Assembly: GCF_001514205.1 (NCBI RefSeq)
Contig: NZ_KQ948790.1
Coordinates: 1-64,000 of the forward strand
Direction: 5' to 3'
Source of the DNA: Streptomyces griseoruber
Lineage (GTDB): Bacteria > Actinomycetota > Actinomycetes > Streptomycetales > Streptomycetaceae
DNA length: 64,000 bases
The translations under genes and the position numbers were made by a program. The notes beneath the pieces are model-generated. The model was not told the DNA's origin. It saw only the letters and a program-made list of their open reading frames with translations, and searched no databases. Of the stretch, positions 31,669 to 40,500 are shown piece by piece. Position 1 is the first letter of the stretch. Every line of letters begins with the position of its first letter.

Positions 31669-32913
31669 ATGAGACGTCGTCACCTTCTCGTCGCCCTCGG
31701 CGCCGCCTGGCTGGCCTCCCGCGCCCTGATGCTGTGGCTGCTCGCCCACGACTCCCTGGGAATCCTGGGCGGCCGGGTGGGCCGGGAGGTGTGGCACCTG
31801 TACCACCACTGGTACGGCGTCCTCGCGCACGGCGCCTTCCCCGCGCACGACACCCTGTGGCAGTACCCGCCGGGCGCCGGTCTCGTACTGCTGTCGCCGG
31901 GTGTGCTGCCGTGGTGGACGTACTTCCAGGCGTTCGTCGCCCTCACCGTCCTCTCGGACGCGGCGGTCGCCTGCGCGCTCGCCCACGCGGGCACCCGGCC
32001 CGGCCGCACCCTGGCCGGGGCCGCGGTCTGGGTGGGCGGGCTGCCCCTGCTGGTCCGCGTCCCGTTCGCCCGCTACGACGTGCAGGTCACGGCGCTCGCG
32101 GTGATCTCCCTGCTGGCGCTCGCCCGCTCCACGCGCGTGTGCGGGGCGTTCGCGGCCGTGGGGGCGCTGGTGAAGGTGTGGCCGGCGCTGGTGCTGATCG
32201 GCGTACGGCGCGGGCGCGACTCCCGGTCGGTGTGGTCGTCGGTGGCCCTGACCGGGGCCTCGCTGTTCCTGCTGCTGGTGTTCGTGTTCCGCAATCCGCT
32301 CGCCTTCGTGCGCCAGCAGGGCGGCCGGGGCGTGCAGATCGAGTCCCTGGGCGGGACGCTGCTCTCGCTGGCGACCCACGCCGGGTGGCCGGGCAGGGTC
32401 CACTACCGGTACGGCGCGATGGAGTTCACGGGGCCGTACGTCTCCAGCGTGGCGCACGCCTCGCTCGCCCTGACCGCCGTCGCCTTCGGCCTGCTCCTGC
32501 TGTGGCGGGTCCGCGCCCGGCACTGGACCGAGGCCGTGCCCTTCGACGCCGCGCTGAGCGCGGTCCTGCTGTTCACCGTGACCAGCCGGGTGATCAGCCC
32601 GCAGTACATGATCTGGCTGGTCGGCCTGGCCGCCGTCTGCCTCACCTCCCGGCACACCACCCAGCGTCCGGTGGTGGCGCTGATCCTCGCGTCGACCGCG
32701 GTCAGCGCCGTGATCTTCCCGGTCGAGTACGGCAAGGTCATCGAGTGCACCTGGACCGGAACCGGGCTGATGGTCCTGCGCAACGGCATGCTGCTCGCGG
32801 CGGCCGTGCTGTCCTACGTCCGCCTGTGGCGCGCGACCACGGCGCGCGCCCCCGAGCGCGCCGGGAGTTGTCCACAGGCCCTGCGGGAGAGCCGCACGCC
32901 TGCTTCACTGTGA
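31669..32913 (+). CDS. GT-C membrane glycosyltransferase (family 87 / DUF2029-like)
   Basis: 414 aa from an ATG at 31669; TTG 31609 upstream is open but less likely. The first loop carries DSLGILGGRVGREVWHLYHHW, then FPAHDTLWQYPPG, the WQYPP-type motif of DUF2029 mannosyltransferases. About ten TM helices follow. RYDVQVTAL and ALVKVWPALVL also fit this family, which uses polyprenyl-phosphomannose-like donors in mycobacteria. A C-terminal short basic tail ends the protein. galE follows 64 bp downstream on the same strand. Confidence 0.82.
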   Translation: MRRRHLLVALGAAWLASRALMLWLLAHDSLGILGGRVGREVWHLYHHWYGVLAHGAFPAHDTLWQYPPGAGLVLLSPGVLPWWTYFQAFVALTVLSDAAVACALAHAGTRPGRTLAGAAVWVGGLPLLVRVPFARYDVQVTALAVISLLALARSTRVCGAFAAVGALVKVWPALVLIGVRRGRDSRSVWSSVALTGASLFLLLVFVFRNPLAFVRQQGGRGVQIESLGGTLLSLATHAGWPGRVHYRYGAMEFTGPYVSSVAHASLALTAVAFGLLLLWRVRARHWTEAVPFDAALSAVLLFTVTSRVISPQYMIWLVGLAAVCLTSRHTTQRPVVALILASTAVSAVIFPVEYGKVIECTWTGTGLMVLRNGMLLAAAVLSYVRLWRATTARAPERAGSCPQALRESRTPASL

Positions 32914-32977
32914 GACGAACGGGCCGATCGCGGACGAAACCCACCGCAACCGGCCATCCTGCTTGGGGGAATCCAAC

Positions 32978-33985
32978 ATGACCTGGCTGATCACCGGCGG
33001 CGCCGGCTACATCGGGGCGCACGTCGTCCGGGCGATGACCGCGGCGGGCGAGCGGGCGGTGGTGTACGACGACCTGTCGACCGGCATCGCCGCGCGCGTG
33101 CCGGCGGGGGTGCCGCTGGTGACGGGCTCGACGCTGGACGGGGAGCGGGTCGCCCGCGTCCTCGCCGAGCACGCGGTCACCGGCGTCGTCCATCTCGCGG
33201 CGAAGAAGCAGGTCGGCGAGTCGGTGGAGCGGCCCCTGCACTACTACCGGGAGAACGTGGAGGGCCTCAGAGTCCTCCTGGAGGCGGTCACCGAGGCCGG
33301 GGTCGGGTCCTTCGTGTTCTCCTCCTCGGCCGCCGTGTACGGCATGCCGGACGTCGATCTCGTCACCGAGGACACCCCGTGCCTGCCGATGTCGCCGTAC
33401 GGCGAGACGAAGCTGGCCGGGGAGTGGCTGGTCCGCGCGACCGGCCGGGCCACCGGCCTGTCCACGGCCTGCCTGCGCTACTTCAACGTGGCGGGCGCGG
33501 CCTCCCCCGACCTGGCCGACACCGGCGTCTTCAACCTCATCCCGATGATCTTCGAAAGGCTCACCGAGAACGCGCGGCCCCGCATCTTCGGCGACGACTA
33601 CCCCACCCCCGACGGCACCTGCGTCCGTGACTACATCCATGTGGCCGACCTGGCCGAGGCCCATGTGGCCGCCGCCCACGCCCTGCGGACCTCCCCCGGC
33701 CGCGACCTCACCCTCAACATCGGCCGCGGCGAGGGCGTCTCGGTCCGGGAGATGATCGACCGCGTCAACACCGTCACCGGCCACACCCGCCCCCCGGCGA
33801 TCGCCCCTCGCCGCCCCGGCGACCCGGCCCGTGTGATCGCCTCCGCCGACCGCATCGCCACAGAGCTGGGCTGGAAGGCGGGACACGACGTCCAGGACAT
33901 GATCACGTCGGCCTGGGAGGGGTGGCTGCGACTGCGTCCGCAGGCGCGGCGGGCCCACGGCCTGCCCCGTACACCGACGGGATGA
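32978..33985 (+). CDS. galE: UDP-glucose 4-epimerase-like SDR enzyme
   Basis: 335 aa from ATG 32978 (RBS gggga). Extended short-chain dehydrogenase/epimerase with the NAD loop GGAGYIG (7-13), SSSAAVYG around the catalytic Ser, and YGETK with Tyr141/Lys145. The RYFNVAGA and VRDYIHVADLA segments are typical of GalE. It interconverts UDP-glucose and UDP-galactose or the N-acetyl forms, supplying a sugar donor for the surrounding glycosyltransferases. Its stop overlaps the start of an ADP-ribosylglycohydrolase remnant (ATGA), so a coupled downstream gene once existed. Confidence 0.9.
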   Translation: MTWLITGGAGYIGAHVVRAMTAAGERAVVYDDLSTGIAARVPAGVPLVTGSTLDGERVARVLAEHAVTGVVHLAAKKQVGESVERPLHYYRENVEGLRVLLEAVTEAGVGSFVFSSSAAVYGMPDVDLVTEDTPCLPMSPYGETKLAGEWLVRATGRATGLSTACLRYFNVAGAASPDLADTGVFNLIPMIFERLTENARPRIFGDDYPTPDGTCVRDYIHVADLAEAHVAAAHALRTSPGRDLTLNIGRGEGVSVREMIDRVNTVTGHTRPPAIAPRRPGDPARVIASADRIATELGWKAGHDVQDMITSAWEGWLRLRPQARRAHGLPRTPTG

Positions 33986-34107
33986 TCGACAGCGCACGTG
34001 CCGTCGGGTGTGCCGTCGGCTCCGCCGCGGGGGACGCACCGGGGGCGCCGTTCGGGTTCGGGCCGGAGGAGGCCCGGCCGGCGGAACGGGCCTCGCGCGT
34101 GGCCTAG
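33982..34107 (+). pseudogene. N-terminal remnant of an ADP-ribosylglycohydrolase-like gene
   Basis: A 41-codon frame starts at ATG 33982 inside the galE stop. ARAVGCAVGSAAGDAPGAPF is the typical N-terminus of the ADP-ribosylglycohydrolase fold (A.G...GSA.GDA.GAPFEFG). The frame ends after about 41 residues, where that family continues for about 250 more. Its end overlaps the last bases of the convergent response-regulator gene. I see no further part of it in the window. Confidence 0.6.
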
Positions 34108-34748
34108 GCGTTGTTGAGATACGCCAGTACCGCCAGCACCCGGCGGTGGCCGCTGTCGCTCGGGGGCAGGCCCAGTTTCAGGAACACATTGCCGATGTGT
34201 TTGCTGACCGAGCGCTCGGTGATGACGAGCGTGCCCGCGATGGTGGTGTTGTCGTGACCCTCGGCCATCAGTTTGAGGACCTCGCGCTCGCGGGGGGTGA
34301 GCTGGTCGAGGGGGGAGTCCTTGCGGCGGGTCAGCAGTTCGGTGACCACCTCGGGGTCCAGGGCTGTACCCCCGCCCGCGACCCGTTGCAGGGCGTCGAG
34401 GAACTCGTCGACGCGGCCCACGCGGTCCTTGAGCAGATAGCCGACGCCGTTCGCGCCGCCGCCGAGCAGTTCGGCCGCGTAGGACTCCTCGACGTACTGG
34501 GACAGGACCAGGACCGGGAGGCCGGGGATCTTCTCGCGGGCCTCCAGCGCGGCCCGCAGCCCCTCGTCACGGAAGCCCGGCGGCATCCGCACATCGAGCA
34601 CGGCCGCATCGGGGCGGTGCTCCAGCAGCGCCGGAAGGATCTCGGGGCCGGAGCCGGCGACGGCCGCCACCTCGTGCCCGGCCGACGTCAGCAACAGGAC
34701 GAGTCCCTCCCTGAGCAGGGCGTTGTCCTCGGCCAACACGACTCTCAT
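34104..34748 (-). CDS. Orphan NarL/LuxR-type response regulator
   Basis: 214 aa. Receiver domain 1-120 with acidic pocket AEDN (7-9) and phospho-acceptor Asp52 in AVLDVRMPP. The Ser/Lys switch region is YLLKDRV. A LuxR HTH (about 148-205) has LTPREREVLKLMAEG and ITERSVSKHIGNVFLKL. No histidine kinase gene is adjacent. The output site is unknown; neighbouring exporter and TetR genes are possible targets by position only. Confidence 0.9.
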   Translation of the reverse strand: MRVVLAEDNALLREGLVLLLTSAGHEVAAVAGSGPEILPALLEHRPDAAVLDVRMPPGFRDEGLRAALEAREKIPGLPVLVLSQYVEESYAAELLGGGANGVGYLLKDRVGRVDEFLDALQRVAGGGTALDPEVVTELLTRRKDSPLDQLTPREREVLKLMAEGHDNTTIAGTLVITERSVSKHIGNVFLKLGLPPSDSGHRRVLAVLAYLNNA

Positions 34749-34808
34749 GCCACCTCGACTCCCGTCGACCCCTGTCGACTCCCGTCACGGCGCCCGGAGT
34801 TCCCCCGG

Positions 34809-35456
34809 TCACAGCGCCTTGATCGCCTCCGCGGTCGCCCGCGCCAGCGCGCCCAGATAGCCCTTGGGCAGCTTCGGACTGCGGATCACCACCGAACGCC
34901 AGTAAAGCGGACCGGAGATCAGATCGAGCGCCAGCTCGTCGTCGAGGCCCATCCGGACCTCGCCGCGCTGCTCCGCCGCCGCCACGATCTTCAGCGCGAC
35001 CCCCTCCTGACCCTCGCGCAGCGTCTTCTGCAGCGCCTCGGCGATCTCGGGGTTGCGGGCCGCCTCGGCCTGGAGGTCCGGGATGATCTGCGAGGCCGCG
35101 GGGTGCCGCAGCGCCCGGGAGGTCACCTCGTACAGCATCCGCAGATCGCCCTCCAGGCTCCCCGTCTCCGGGGCCGGCAGGCCCTGCACGGCGAGCGCCG
35201 AGACGAGATCGAGGACCAGGTGCAGCTTGGAGCGCCAGCGCCGGTACACCGCGGTCTTGCCCACGCCGGCGCGCCGGGCGATGCCCTCGATGGACATCCG
35301 CGCGTAGCCGACGGTGGCGAGCTCCTCGAACACGGCCGCCCGGATGGCTTCCGTCACATCCTCGCGAAGCACGGCCGCGCCCGCCGGAGCCCGGCGGCGC
35401 GGCTTCGCCTGCGGTTCGTCGGCGTTCGTCGCGTTCGTCGTCATGCCCTCCAGCAT
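34809..35456 (-). CDS. TetR-family repressor next to the export ABC transporter
   Basis: 215 aa from ATG 35456. ATG 35444 is the alternative, but ggagg lies only 2 bases before it. The N-terminal HTH is at about 32-80 (ARMSIEGIARRAGVGKTAVYRRW), and the ligand domain has a TetR_C-like pattern (LYWRSVVIRSPKLP). It is divergent from the TagG/TagH-like genes. Two matching imperfect palindromes lie in the shared 182-bp gap, a standard layout for autoregulation plus repression of the neighbour. Confidence 0.9.
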   Translation of the reverse strand: MLEGMTTNATNADEPQAKPRRRAPAGAAVLREDVTEAIRAAVFEELATVGYARMSIEGIARRAGVGKTAVYRRWRSKLHLVLDLVSALAVQGLPAPETGSLEGDLRMLYEVTSRALRHPAASQIIPDLQAEAARNPEIAEALQKTLREGQEGVALKIVAAAEQRGEVRMGLDDELALDLISGPLYWRSVVIRSPKLPKGYLGALARATAEAIKAL

Positions 35457-35465
35457 AGGGCGTTA

Positions 35466-35490
35466 CGACGAAACGGTTGCGTTCCGACGT
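35466..35490. promoter_or_regulatory. Candidate TetR operator, site 1
   Basis: CGAAACGgttgCGTTCCG is an inverted repeat with 7-bp arms and one mismatch. The 25-bp unit beginning cgacga is repeated with 5 differences or fewer at 35514-35538. It lies 9 bases upstream of the TetR start. Confidence 0.6.
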
Positions 35491-35513
35491 CGAATAGGCC
35501 TACGCTCACGTTG

Positions 35514-35538
35514 CGACGATACGGTCCCGTCCCGACGT
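35514..35538. promoter_or_regulatory. Candidate TetR operator, site 2
   Basis: Second copy of the same unit, CGATACGgtccCGTCCCG in its core, 48 bases (start to start) from site 1. The outer CG.. ACG/CGT ..CG arms match those of site 1. Confidence 0.6.
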
Positions 35539-35638
35539 AAGAAAACGTAAAGAGAAGCGTAAGAGAACGCCGGGCGACGGCAGAGTGCAGCCGGAACGAC
35601 CTTGCACGCACCCCCACCCCCGAGTGAAAGCAGCGGAT

Positions 35639-36559
35639 GTGAGCCAGGTACTCCACACACCGCCCACGACGCAGGCCGGACCCCCCGACGACGACCTGGC
35701 GGCCCTCGCCGCCCGTCACGGCCTCGCGGTCAGCGGTGCCCGCCCCTCCCTGCCCCAGTACATCCGCCAGCTGTGGGCGCGCCGCCACTTCATCACCGCC
35801 TTCGCCACCGCCAAGCTGACCGCGCAGTACAGCCAGGCGAAGCTGGGCCAGGTCTGGCAGGTGATGACCCCCCTGCTGAACGCGGCGGTCTACTACTTCA
35901 TCTTCGGTGTGCTGCTGCAGACCAAGAAGGGCGTCCCGGACTACATCCCCTTCCTGGTCACGGGCGTGTTCGTGTGGACGTTCACGCAGAGCTCGATCAT
36001 GTCGGGCACCCGGGCCATCTCCGGCAACATCGGCCTGGTGCGGGCCCTGCACTTCCCGCGGGCCGCGCTGCCGATCTCGTACTGTCTCCAGCAGCTCCAG
36101 CAGCTGCTGTTCTCGATGGCCGCACTGGTGTTCATCCTGCTCGCCGTCGGGGTGCCACCGGCCGTCTCGTGGGTCCTCGCCGTGCCGGCCCTGCTGCTGC
36201 AGTTCATCTTCAACGCCGGTGTGTCGATGATCCTCGCCCGGGTGGGCGCGAAGACTCCCGACGTCGCCCAGCTGATGCCGTTCGTGCTGCGCACCTGGAT
36301 GTACATCTCCGGCGTGATGTGGAGCATCGACAACCTCCTCAGCAAGCACAGCGACTGGCCGGCCTGGGCCACGGACCTGCTGCGCGCCAACCCGGCCGCC
36401 GTCTACATCGACCTGATGCGCTTCGCCCTGATCGACACCTTCCACGCGAGCCAGCTGCCGCCGCACGTGTGGGTGTGGGCGACCGGCTGGGCGCTGCTCG
36501 CCGGTGTCGGCGGCTTCATCTACTTCTGGAAGGCTGAGGAGACGTACGGCCGTGGCTGA
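35639..36559 (+). CDS. ABC-2 type permease of a polysaccharide/teichoic-acid exporter (TagG-like)
   Basis: 306 aa from a GTG at 35639; an earlier in-frame GTG lies at 35624, and the RBS is weak for both. The N-terminal cytoplasmic part has YIRQLWARRHFITAFATAKLTAQYSQAKLGQVW, the amphipathic interface helix of TagG/Wzm proteins. Six TM helices follow. The W-Q-V and FPRAALPIS segments are family-typical. It pairs with the ATPase that overlaps its 3' end by 8 bp. It would move a lipid-linked glycopolymer across the membrane. The two TetR-type palindromes are just upstream. Confidence 0.9.
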   Translation: MSQVLHTPPTTQAGPPDDDLAALAARHGLAVSGARPSLPQYIRQLWARRHFITAFATAKLTAQYSQAKLGQVWQVMTPLLNAAVYYFIFGVLLQTKKGVPDYIPFLVTGVFVWTFTQSSIMSGTRAISGNIGLVRALHFPRAALPISYCLQQLQQLLFSMAALVFILLAVGVPPAVSWVLAVPALLLQFIFNAGVSMILARVGAKTPDVAQLMPFVLRTWMYISGVMWSIDNLLSKHSDWPAWATDLLRANPAAVYIDLMRFALIDTFHASQLPPHVWVWATGWALLAGVGGFIYFWKAEETYGRG

Positions 36560-37430
36560 GAACTCAACGCACATCGGGCACGGCACCGCCGAGCCGACCC
36601 CCACCGTCATCGCGGACGGCGTCGACATCGTCTACCGGGTCAACGGCACGGGCGCCGGCCGGGGCACCGCCACCGCCGCCCTCAACCGCATCCTGCGCCG
36701 CAAGAAGGCCGAGCAGGCAGCGGGCGTCCGCCGGGTCCACGCGGTGAAGAACGTCTCCTTCGTCGCCTACAAGGGCGAGGCCATCGGGCTGATCGGCACC
36801 AACGGCTCCGGCAAGTCGACGCTGCTCAAGGCGGTCGCGGGCCTGCTGCCGGTGGAGAACGGCCGTATCTACACCCACGGCCAGCCCTCCCTCCTCGGCG
36901 TGAACGCGGCCCTGATGAGCGACCTGACCGGCGAGCGCAACGTCTACCTCGGCGGTCTGGCCATGGGCATGCCCCGGGAACACATCAAGGAGCGCTACCA
37001 GGAGATCGTCGACTTCTCCGGCATCAACGAGAAGGGCGACTTCATCACCCTGCCGATGCGCACCTACTCCTCCGGCATGCAGGCCCGGCTGCGCTTCTCC
37101 ATCGCCGCCGCCAAGGACCACGACGTCCTCCTCATCGACGAGGCGCTGTCCACCGGTGACGCGAAGTTCCAGCGGCGCTCGGCCGACCGCATCCGCGAGA
37201 TGCGCGAGCACGCCGGCACCGTCTTCCTCGTCAGCCACAGCAACAGCTCGATCCGCGACACCTGCGAACGCGTGCTGTGGCTGGAGCGCGGCGAGCTGAG
37301 GATGGACGGTCCGACGGAGGAGGTCATGAACGCCTACGAGGAGTTCAGCGGCGACCAGCGGACCAGGAAGAAGCCCGCCGCGCGGAAGCGGGCGGCGAAG
37401 CCGGCTCCCGAGCCGACCGCGACGGTCTGA
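36552..37430 (+). CDS. ATPase of a polysaccharide/teichoic-acid exporter (TagH-like)
   Basis: 292 aa from GTG 36552 (RBS ggag), overlapping the permease stop by 8 bp. Walker A GTNGSGKST (82-90), signature YSSGMQARL, Walker B VLLIDEALS, and H-loop LVSHS. The inserted N-terminal part before the core strand (NRILRRKKAEQAAGVRRVHAVKNVSF) is typical of TagH/Wzt exporters. There is no Wzt carbohydrate-binding C-domain, only a Lys/Ala-rich tail. Energises the TagG-like permease. Confidence 0.92.
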   Translation: MAENSTHIGHGTAEPTPTVIADGVDIVYRVNGTGAGRGTATAALNRILRRKKAEQAAGVRRVHAVKNVSFVAYKGEAIGLIGTNGSGKSTLLKAVAGLLPVENGRIYTHGQPSLLGVNAALMSDLTGERNVYLGGLAMGMPREHIKERYQEIVDFSGINEKGDFITLPMRTYSSGMQARLRFSIAAAKDHDVLLIDEALSTGDAKFQRRSADRIREMREHAGTVFLVSHSNSSIRDTCERVLWLERGELRMDGPTEEVMNAYEEFSGDQRTRKKPAARKRAAKPAPEPTATV

Positions 37431-37446
37431 GCCGACCGGACGAAAA

Positions 37447-37479
37447 GTAAGGGGCGCCTCCCTGGGAGGCGCCCCTTAC
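37447..37479. terminator. Bidirectional terminator between the exporter operon and gdhB
   Basis: A 16-bp perfect stem (gtaaggggcgcctccc and its complement) with a 1-base centre, between convergent genes. Confidence 0.88.
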
Positions 37480-37521
37480 CGCATTACTGCACTACCGCAT
37501 TACCGCAAATGCCGCGTTCCC

Positions 37522-40500
37522 TCACGAATGCGTCCGCAGCAGCGTCCGCATCGTCCGCATCGCCACCGACAGGTTCGCCAGGTCGAACGTCTCCGAGCCC
37601 TGGATCTCCTCCAGGGTCGTCCGCGCCCGGCCCAGGATCGCCGCGTTCTTCTCGTCCCACGCCTCGAACCGCTGCTCGGGCGTCGAGGTGCCGTTGCCGA
37701 CGGCCAGGACGTCCGCGGTCAGCGCCGCATGAGCCGCGTAGAGGTCCTCGCGGATGGAGGCACGGGCCATGGACTGCCAGCGGTCGGCCCGCGGCAGCTC
37801 GATGATGCGGTCCATCAGCTGGGTGATGTGCAGCCGGTCCGCGAGGTCGTAGTAGACCTCGGCGACGTCCTGCGGGTCCTTGCCCATCCGGTCGGCCACC
37901 GACACGATGTCCAGCGCCGGGAAGGCGGAGGAGAACCCGGCCACCCGGGAGGCCAGCTCGTCCGGCACCCCGGCGCCGCTCAGCTCGTCGTAGATCTTCT
38001 GCCACCACTCCAGGTCCGCGCCGCGCAGCAGCTTGGTCAGCTGCGACCAGACCTGCTCGACGCGGTCGGCGAAGAATTCGACGGTCTCGGCGAGCTGGAG
38101 CGGCTGCGGCCGGTTGTTGAGCAGCCAGCGCGTACCGCGCTCGACGAGCCGGCGCGAGTGCAGCCGGATCCGGGTCTGCACGGCCGCCTCGACCGTGTTG
38201 TCCAGCTCCTCCACCGCGTCCCACACCGGCGCCGACCTGAAGATCGCCCGGGCCGCGGTCTGCGCCCGCACGATCTCCTCCAGCGAGGCCCCGGTCTCCT
38301 CCCGCAGCCGGTGCAGATACGTCGTACCGCCCGTGTTGACCGTGTCGTTGACCAGCACGGTCGTGGTGATCTCACGGCGCAGCGGGTGGCTGTCGATGTG
38401 CTCCGGGAACTGCTCGCGCAGCGCGGTCGGGAAGTACGCGTACAGCAGGCCGCGCAGATAGGGGTCGTCCGGCAGGGAGGTCTGCAGCAGCTCGTCCGAG
38501 ACGGTGATCTTCGTGTACGCCAGCAGGACGGCCGTCTCCGGGCCGGTCAGGCCGTGGCCGGAGCCGAGGCGCTCGCGGATCTGCCGGTCGGTCGGCAGGA
38601 ACTCCAGCGCCCGGTCGAGGTGGCCCTCGCGCACCAGGTGGCGCAGGAAGCGCTGCTGGGCGTGGAGCATGTCCTTGGACTGGGCGAGGGCGTTGGCGAT
38701 CGCCGTGTTCTGCGCGTAGTTGTTGCGCAGGACCAGCGCGCCGACCTCGTCGGTCATCTCGGCGAGCAGCTTGTTGCGCTGCTTGACCGTCATGTCGCCG
38801 TCCGTGACCAGCCCGTTGAGCAGGATCTTGATGTTCACCTCGTGGTCGGAGGTGTCCACGCCCGCGCTGTTGTCGATGGCGTCGGTGTTGATCCGGCCGC
38901 CCTGGCGGGCGAACTCGATCCGGCCGAGCTGGGTCAGACCCAGGTTGCCGCCCTCACCGACGACCTTGACGCGCAGGTCCTGGCCGTCGACGCGGATCGG
39001 GTCGTTGGCCTTGTCGCCGACGTCGGCGTTCGACTCGGTGCCCGCCTTGACGTAGGTGCCGATGCCGCCGTTCCACAGCAGGTCCACCGGCGCGGACAGG
39101 ATCGCCTTCATCAGGTCGGCCGGGGTCAGCTTGGTGACGCCCGCCTCGATGCCGAGGGCCTGCCGGATGTGCGCGTTGACGGGGATCGCCTTCGCCGTAC
39201 GGGGGAAGACGCCGCCGCCGGTGGAGATCAGGTCGGCGTTGTAGTCGGCCCAGGAGCTGCGCGGCAGCTCGAACAGCCGGCGGCGCTCGGCGTAGGAGAC
39301 CGCGGCGTCCGGGTTGGGGTCGATGAAGATGTGCCGGTGGTCGAACGCGGCGACCAGACGGATGTGCTCGGACAGCAGCATGCCGTTGCCGAACACGTCA
39401 CCGGACATGTCACCGATGCCGACGACCGTGAAGTCCTCGACCTGGGTGTCGACGCCCATGTCACGGAAGTGCCGCTTGACGGACTCCCAGGCGCCGCGGG
39501 CGGTGATGCCCATCGCCTTGTGGTCGTAGCCGGCGCTGCCGCCGGAGGCGAAGGCGTCCCCGAGCCAGAAGCCGTACGATCCGGCGACCTCGTTGGCGAT
39601 GTCGGAGAACGTCGCCGTGCCCTTGTCGGCCGCGACCACCAGGTAGGTGTCGTCCTCGTCGTGCCGTACGACGTCGGACGGCGGCACGACCTCCCCGGCG
39701 ACCATGTTGTCGGTGATGTCGAGCAGCGCCGAGATGAAGGTGCGGTAGCTGGCGATGCCCTCGGCGAGCCACGCGTCGCGGTCCACGCCCGGGTCGGGGA
39801 GCTGCTTGGCGACGAAGCCGCCCTTGGCGCCGACCGGCACGATGACGGTGTTCTTCACCATCTGCGCCTTGACCAGGCCGAGGATCTCGGTGCGGAAGTC
39901 CTCCCTCCGGTCCGACCAGCGCAGACCGCCGCGCGCGACCTTCCCGAACCTCAGGTGCACGCCCTCCACACGCGGCGAGTACACCCAGATCTCGAACGCC
40001 GGCCGGGGCGCCGGGAGGTCCGGGATGACCTGCGGGTCGAACTTCATCGACACGTACGCGTGCGGCGCGCCGTCCTCGGTGGTCTGGAAGAAGTTGGTAC
40101 GCAAGGTCGCCTTGATGACGGTGAGGAAGGACCTGAGGATCCGGTCCTCGTCGAGGGAGGCCACCTGGTCGAGCGCGGCGTCGAGCTCCTCCAGCAGCGC
40201 GTCGACGATCTCCAGCCCGGCCCGCTGCCGGCCCGGCGACATCCGCGCCTCGAACAGGGAGACGAGGAGGCGGGTGGTGTGGACGTTCGTACGGAGGGTG
40301 TCCTCCATGTAGTCCTGGCTGAAGGTGGACCCGGCCTGCCGCAGGTACTTGGCGTAGGCGCGCAGCACCATCGCCTGCCGCCAGTTCAGCCCGGCACCCA
40401 GCACCAGCGCGTTGAACCCGTCGTTCTCCGCGCGGCCGGTCCAGGTCGCGGCGAACGCCTCCTGGAACCGCTCACGCCCGTCGTCGCCGAGCAGATCGGT

